64,000 nucleotides of DNA, from the NCBI RefSeq assembly GCF_014268745.2, contig NZ_JABWRB020000003.1:589821-653820 (forward strand), given 5' to 3'. This DNA comes from Pseudomonas zanjanensis. Lineage in GTDB: Bacteria; Pseudomonadota; Gammaproteobacteria; Pseudomonadales; Pseudomonadaceae. Each line of letters begins with the position of its first letter. Within the stretch, counting starts at the first letter, position 1. The notes under the pieces are model-generated. The model saw only the letters and a list, made by a program, of their open reading frames with translations. It made no database searches and was not told where the DNA came from. The position numbers and the translations under genes are program-made. This document shows positions 61,401 through 64,000 of the stretch, piece after piece.

Positions 61401-61625
61401 ATGAAAACCGATATCCATCCGGAATACCCAGCAATTGCCGTAACCTGCAGCTGCGGCAACAAGTTCGAAACCCGTTCGACCTACGGCAAAGCCCTGGCGA
61501 TCGACGTTTGCAACGAATGCCACCCGTTCTACACCGGTAAGCAAAAGACTCTGGATACCGGCGGCCGTGTTCAGAAGTTTGCCGATCGTTTCGGTGCTTT
61601 CGGCAAAGTTACTCCAAAAGCCTGA
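61401..61625 (+). CDS. rpmE: 50S ribosomal protein L31
   Basis: A 74-residue large-subunit protein, part of the intersubunit bridge. It is the zinc-binding (C+) form with cysteines in VTCSCGNKF and DVCNECHPFYTGKQ. The C-terminal DTGGRVQKFADRFG is conserved. AGGAAAACAGC precedes the ATG. The nuclease gene begins 41 bp later. Confidence 0.97.
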   Translation: MKTDIHPEYPAIAVTCSCGNKFETRSTYGKALAIDVCNECHPFYTGKQKTLDTGGRVQKFADRFGAFGKVTPKA

Positions 61626-61666
61626 GGCTGATCATTTTGGATGGTCGTCTCGACTGCTCCAGACTG

Positions 61667-62449
61667 ATGAAGAAGGCGTCCCTCGCGGGCGCCTTTTTTG
61701 TGTCTGCGATTTGGCTCTGCGGTGCCCAGGGCGCCTGTCCTGTGCCGGGCAACCTGCCCCAGGTGGCGGTGCAGCGCGTGGTGGATGGCGACACCTTGTA
61801 CCTGGAGGATGGCCGCCGCATTCGGATGATCGGCCTCAATAGCCCTGAGCTGGGCAAGCGCGGCCGCGCCGACGAGCCGTTCGCCGTGGCGGCGCGCCAG
61901 CGACTCGAGGCCCTGGTGGCTGCCAGCGGTGGCCGGGTGGGCGTATTGCCTGGCAAGGACGACCGCGACGATTACGGTCGCACCCTGGCCCATGTCTACA
62001 ACGCCCAGGGCGAGAACCTCGAAGAGCGCCTGATTGCCGAAGGGTTGGGGTTTCTGGTGGCAGTCGCGCCGAACGTTGATCTGGTCAGTTGTCAGCAAAT
62101 GGCCGAACGTCATGCGCGCCAGGCCGGATCAGGTGTTTGGAAAAAATCCCCAGTGGTGCGAGCGGAGCAGATCAATGCCCCCGGCTTCGTGCTGACCCGT
62201 GGGCGAGTAGAAAGCGTGCAACGCAATCGCGGTGGTATCTGGATTAAATTGCAGGGGGCGGTTGTCCTGCACATTGGCCCCAATTTGCAGAGACGTTTTG
62301 ATGCCTCGGCCCTGGAACGGCTCAAAGGGCGGACAATCGAGGCGCGTGGCTGGGTTATCGACCGCGCCCGGCGTGGCGGAAATAAAGCCGGTCAAGCGCG
62401 ATGGATGTTGCCGTTGACTGATCCGGCCATGCTGGAAGCGGTTCTGTAG
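61667..62449 (+). CDS. Secreted thermonuclease-family (SNase) protein
   Basis: A 260-residue protein with signal peptide MKKASLAGAFFVSAIW-LCG ending GAQGA. The staphylococcal-nuclease fold shows VVDGDTLYLEDGRRIRMIGLN, SPELGKRG and DDYGRTLAHVY, keeping the two catalytic arginines and the glutamate. It probably cuts nucleic acids in the periplasm or outside. The C-terminal 90 residues (from about 175) form an extra OB-like part with HIGPNLQRRFD. The start is uncertain: TTG 61637 is in frame, ATG 61667 gives the better signal peptide. Confidence 0.85.
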   Translation: MKKASLAGAFFVSAIWLCGAQGACPVPGNLPQVAVQRVVDGDTLYLEDGRRIRMIGLNSPELGKRGRADEPFAVAARQRLEALVAASGGRVGVLPGKDDRDDYGRTLAHVYNAQGENLEERLIAEGLGFLVAVAPNVDLVSCQQMAERHARQAGSGVWKKSPVVRAEQINAPGFVLTRGRVESVQRNRGGIWIKLQGAVVLHIGPNLQRRFDASALERLKGRTIEARGWVIDRARRGGNKAGQARWMLPLTDPAMLEAVL

Positions 62450-62633
62450 GAAAAAATTGTAGACATTTCGTCGCTATATTGTATGCATGTAGCCCTTGTG
62501 TTTCGCGGCTCTTGGCCCAAAGTCGTAGGGCAGGGCGCTTGACAGCAGTGACTGGTCAGTCTTGTGGGGACTTTGCGAGGCGCGTATCCTCGGCGGTCCG
62601 TCTGTCCAACACAGTAAAAAGCGGAATGCCCAC

Positions 62634-63902
62634 ATGTCTGATCTGAAAACTGCCGCTCTCGAATATCACGCTCATCCTCGTCCAGGAAAGCTGAGTGTCG
62701 AGCTCACCAAGGCCACCGCTACTGCTCGCGACTTGTCGCTGGCCTACAGCCCCGGCGTAGCCGAACCAGTCCGCGAAATCGCTCGCGACCCTGAACTGGC
62801 CTACAAATACACCGGTAAAGGCAACCTGGTTGCAGTCATTTCCGATGGCACCGCGATCCTCGGCCTGGGTAACCTCGGCCCATTGGCGTCCAAACCAGTC
62901 ATGGAAGGCAAGGGCGTGCTGTTCAAGCGCTTCGCCGGTATCGACGTTTTCGACATCGAAGTCGATTCCGAGAGCCCGCAAGCCTTCATCGACACCGTCA
63001 AGCGCATCTCCATCACCTTCGGTGGCATCAACCTGGAAGACATCAAGGCGCCTGAGTGCTTCGAGATCGAGCGCGCCCTGATCGAACAGTGCGACATTCC
63101 GGTATTCCACGATGACCAGCACGGCACCGCGATCGTTACCGCGGCCGGCATGATCAACGCCCTGGAAATCGCCGGCAAGACCCTGCCGGAAGCCAAGATC
63201 GTCTGCCTCGGTGCTGGCGCTGCGGCCATCTCCTGCATGAAGTTGCTGGTGAGCATGGGCGCCAATATCGAAAACATCTTCATGGTCGACCGTACCGGTG
63301 TGATCCACTCCGGCCGTGACGATCTGAACCAGTACAAGGCTGTGTTCGCCCACGCGACCGAGAAGCGCTCCCTGGCGGACGCGCTGGACGGTGCCGACGT
63401 GTTCGTCGGCCTGTCGGGCCCGAACCTGCTGAGCGCGGAAAACCTGCTGCGCATGGCGCCGAACCCAATTGTGTTCGCGTGCTCGAACCCGGACCCGGAA
63501 ATCGCCCCGGAACTGGCCCACGCGACCCGCAACGACGTGATCATGGCCACTGGCCGTTCGGACTACCCGAACCAGGTCAACAACGTATTGGGCTTCCCGT
63601 TCATCTTCCGTGGTGCCCTGGACGTTCGCGCCAAGCGCATCAACGAAGAAATGAAAGTCGCGGCCGCCAATGCCCTGCGCGAACTGGCCAAGCTGCCGGT
63701 GCCTCAGGAAGTGTGCGACGCCTACGGCGGCATCAAGCTGGAATTCGGTCGTGAGTACATCATCCCGAAACCAATGGACGCCCGCCTGATCACCTTGATC
63801 TCCGATGCCGTGGCCAAGGCCGCCATCGAGACAGGTGTGGCGACCCTGCCGTATCCAAAGAACTACCCGCTCAAGAGCGTGGATGATGTGTTCAACGGCT
63901 AA
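62634..63902 (+). CDS. maeB: NAD(P)-dependent malic enzyme
   Basis: Oxidative decarboxylation of malate to pyruvate, giving NADPH or NADH. The 422-residue protein has SLAYSPGVAEPVREI, GKGNLVAVISDGTAILGLG, the catalytic IPVFHDDQHGTAIV, and the nucleotide fold CLGAGAAAISC. It lacks the C-terminal phosphotransacetylase-like domain of E. coli MaeB, which is normal for the short pseudomonad form. ATG 62634 is preceded by GCGGAATGCCC (weak). A strong terminator follows. Confidence 0.94.
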   Translation: MSDLKTAALEYHAHPRPGKLSVELTKATATARDLSLAYSPGVAEPVREIARDPELAYKYTGKGNLVAVISDGTAILGLGNLGPLASKPVMEGKGVLFKRFAGIDVFDIEVDSESPQAFIDTVKRISITFGGINLEDIKAPECFEIERALIEQCDIPVFHDDQHGTAIVTAAGMINALEIAGKTLPEAKIVCLGAGAAAISCMKLLVSMGANIENIFMVDRTGVIHSGRDDLNQYKAVFAHATEKRSLADALDGADVFVGLSGPNLLSAENLLRMAPNPIVFACSNPDPEIAPELAHATRNDVIMATGRSDYPNQVNNVLGFPFIFRGALDVRAKRINEEMKVAAANALRELAKLPVPQEVCDAYGGIKLEFGREYIIPKPMDARLITLISDAVAKAAIETGVATLPYPKNYPLKSVDDVFNG

Positions 63903-63921
63903 GCCGTTGTAGCGCTTCAAC

Positions 63922-63956
63922 AAAAAGCCCCGGCTCCTGTGAGTCGGGGCTTTTTT
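63922..63956 (+). terminator. Rho-independent terminator of the malic enzyme gene
   Basis: AAAAAGCCCCGGCTC and GAGTCGGGGCTTTTTT form a strong hairpin with a T-run, 20 bp past the stop codon. Confidence 0.92.
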
Positions 63957-63990
63957 GTGCCTGCCGGTTTTGTATGAGCACCGCAGATCC

Positions 63991-64000
63991 CTGTGGGAGC
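63991..64000. repeat. REP-like element, family A, cut by the window end
   Basis: The last bases read GTGGGAGC, the start of a family A arm; the rest lies outside. Confidence 0.7.

Overview
The window is GC-rich chromosomal DNA from a fluorescent pseudomonad, most likely the Pseudomonas fluorescens group. The evidence is gene content and order: opgGH, a hut locus with the five-step hutF/hutG route, ubiEJB-hisIE-tatABC-rsmE, phaC1ZC2D facing phaIF, hslVU, argS, priA-rpmE and a malic enzyme. Two dense families of REP-like palindromes sit between genes, as is common in this group. I see no rRNA, tRNA, insertion sequence, prophage or CRISPR array.

Layout. 0.2-7.0 kb: two membrane or envelope proteins of unknown role (DUF2339 and DUF3999), fructose-1,6-bisphosphatase and a DUF924 protein. 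7.4-10.5 kb: a dCache chemoreceptor whose sensor carries the amino-acid signature, then two small lipoproteins. 10.6-25.5 kb: the complete histidine-utilisation locus: hutF, divergent hutCDU, an NCS1 permease, the ABC importer hutXWV, a second histidase-like gene, then hutH-hutI-hutG. A sigma-54 promoter and a HutC operator sit side by side before hutU, and a second operator-like site lies between hutF and hutC. 25.8-29.4 kb: an orphan betaine-type binding protein, an esterase-like hydrolase, proline iminopeptidase and D-aminoacyl-tRNA deacylase. 29.7-34.0 kb: opgGH for periplasmic glucans.

34.1-36.6 kb is the most unusual stretch. This AT-richer islet holds, on the minus strand, a 33-codon peptide gene with a near-consensus Shine-Dalgarno, then an RNA hairpin, then a 307-aa protein whose C-terminal half resembles M29-type metallopeptidases. 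Divergent from them is a free-standing PheS-like class II synthetase paralogue with an FDX-ACB domain. Together they look like a small peptide-modification cassette.

36.7-45.7 kb: a DUF6124 protein, a structured non-coding stretch, an HBM-type chemoreceptor, and the rsmE-tatCBA-hisEI-ubiBJE block transcribed leftwards. 45.8-53.2 kb: the medium-chain PHA storage cluster. 53.4-64 kb: DUF971, hslUV, a SPOR protein, argS, priA, rpmE, a secreted nuclease and malic enzyme.

The two strongest leads are the peptide/M29-like/PheS-like cassette and the HutH paralogue (20094-21617), which has lost exactly the Ala-Ser-Gly triad that forms the MIO electrophile and so should not work as a normal ammonia-lyase.
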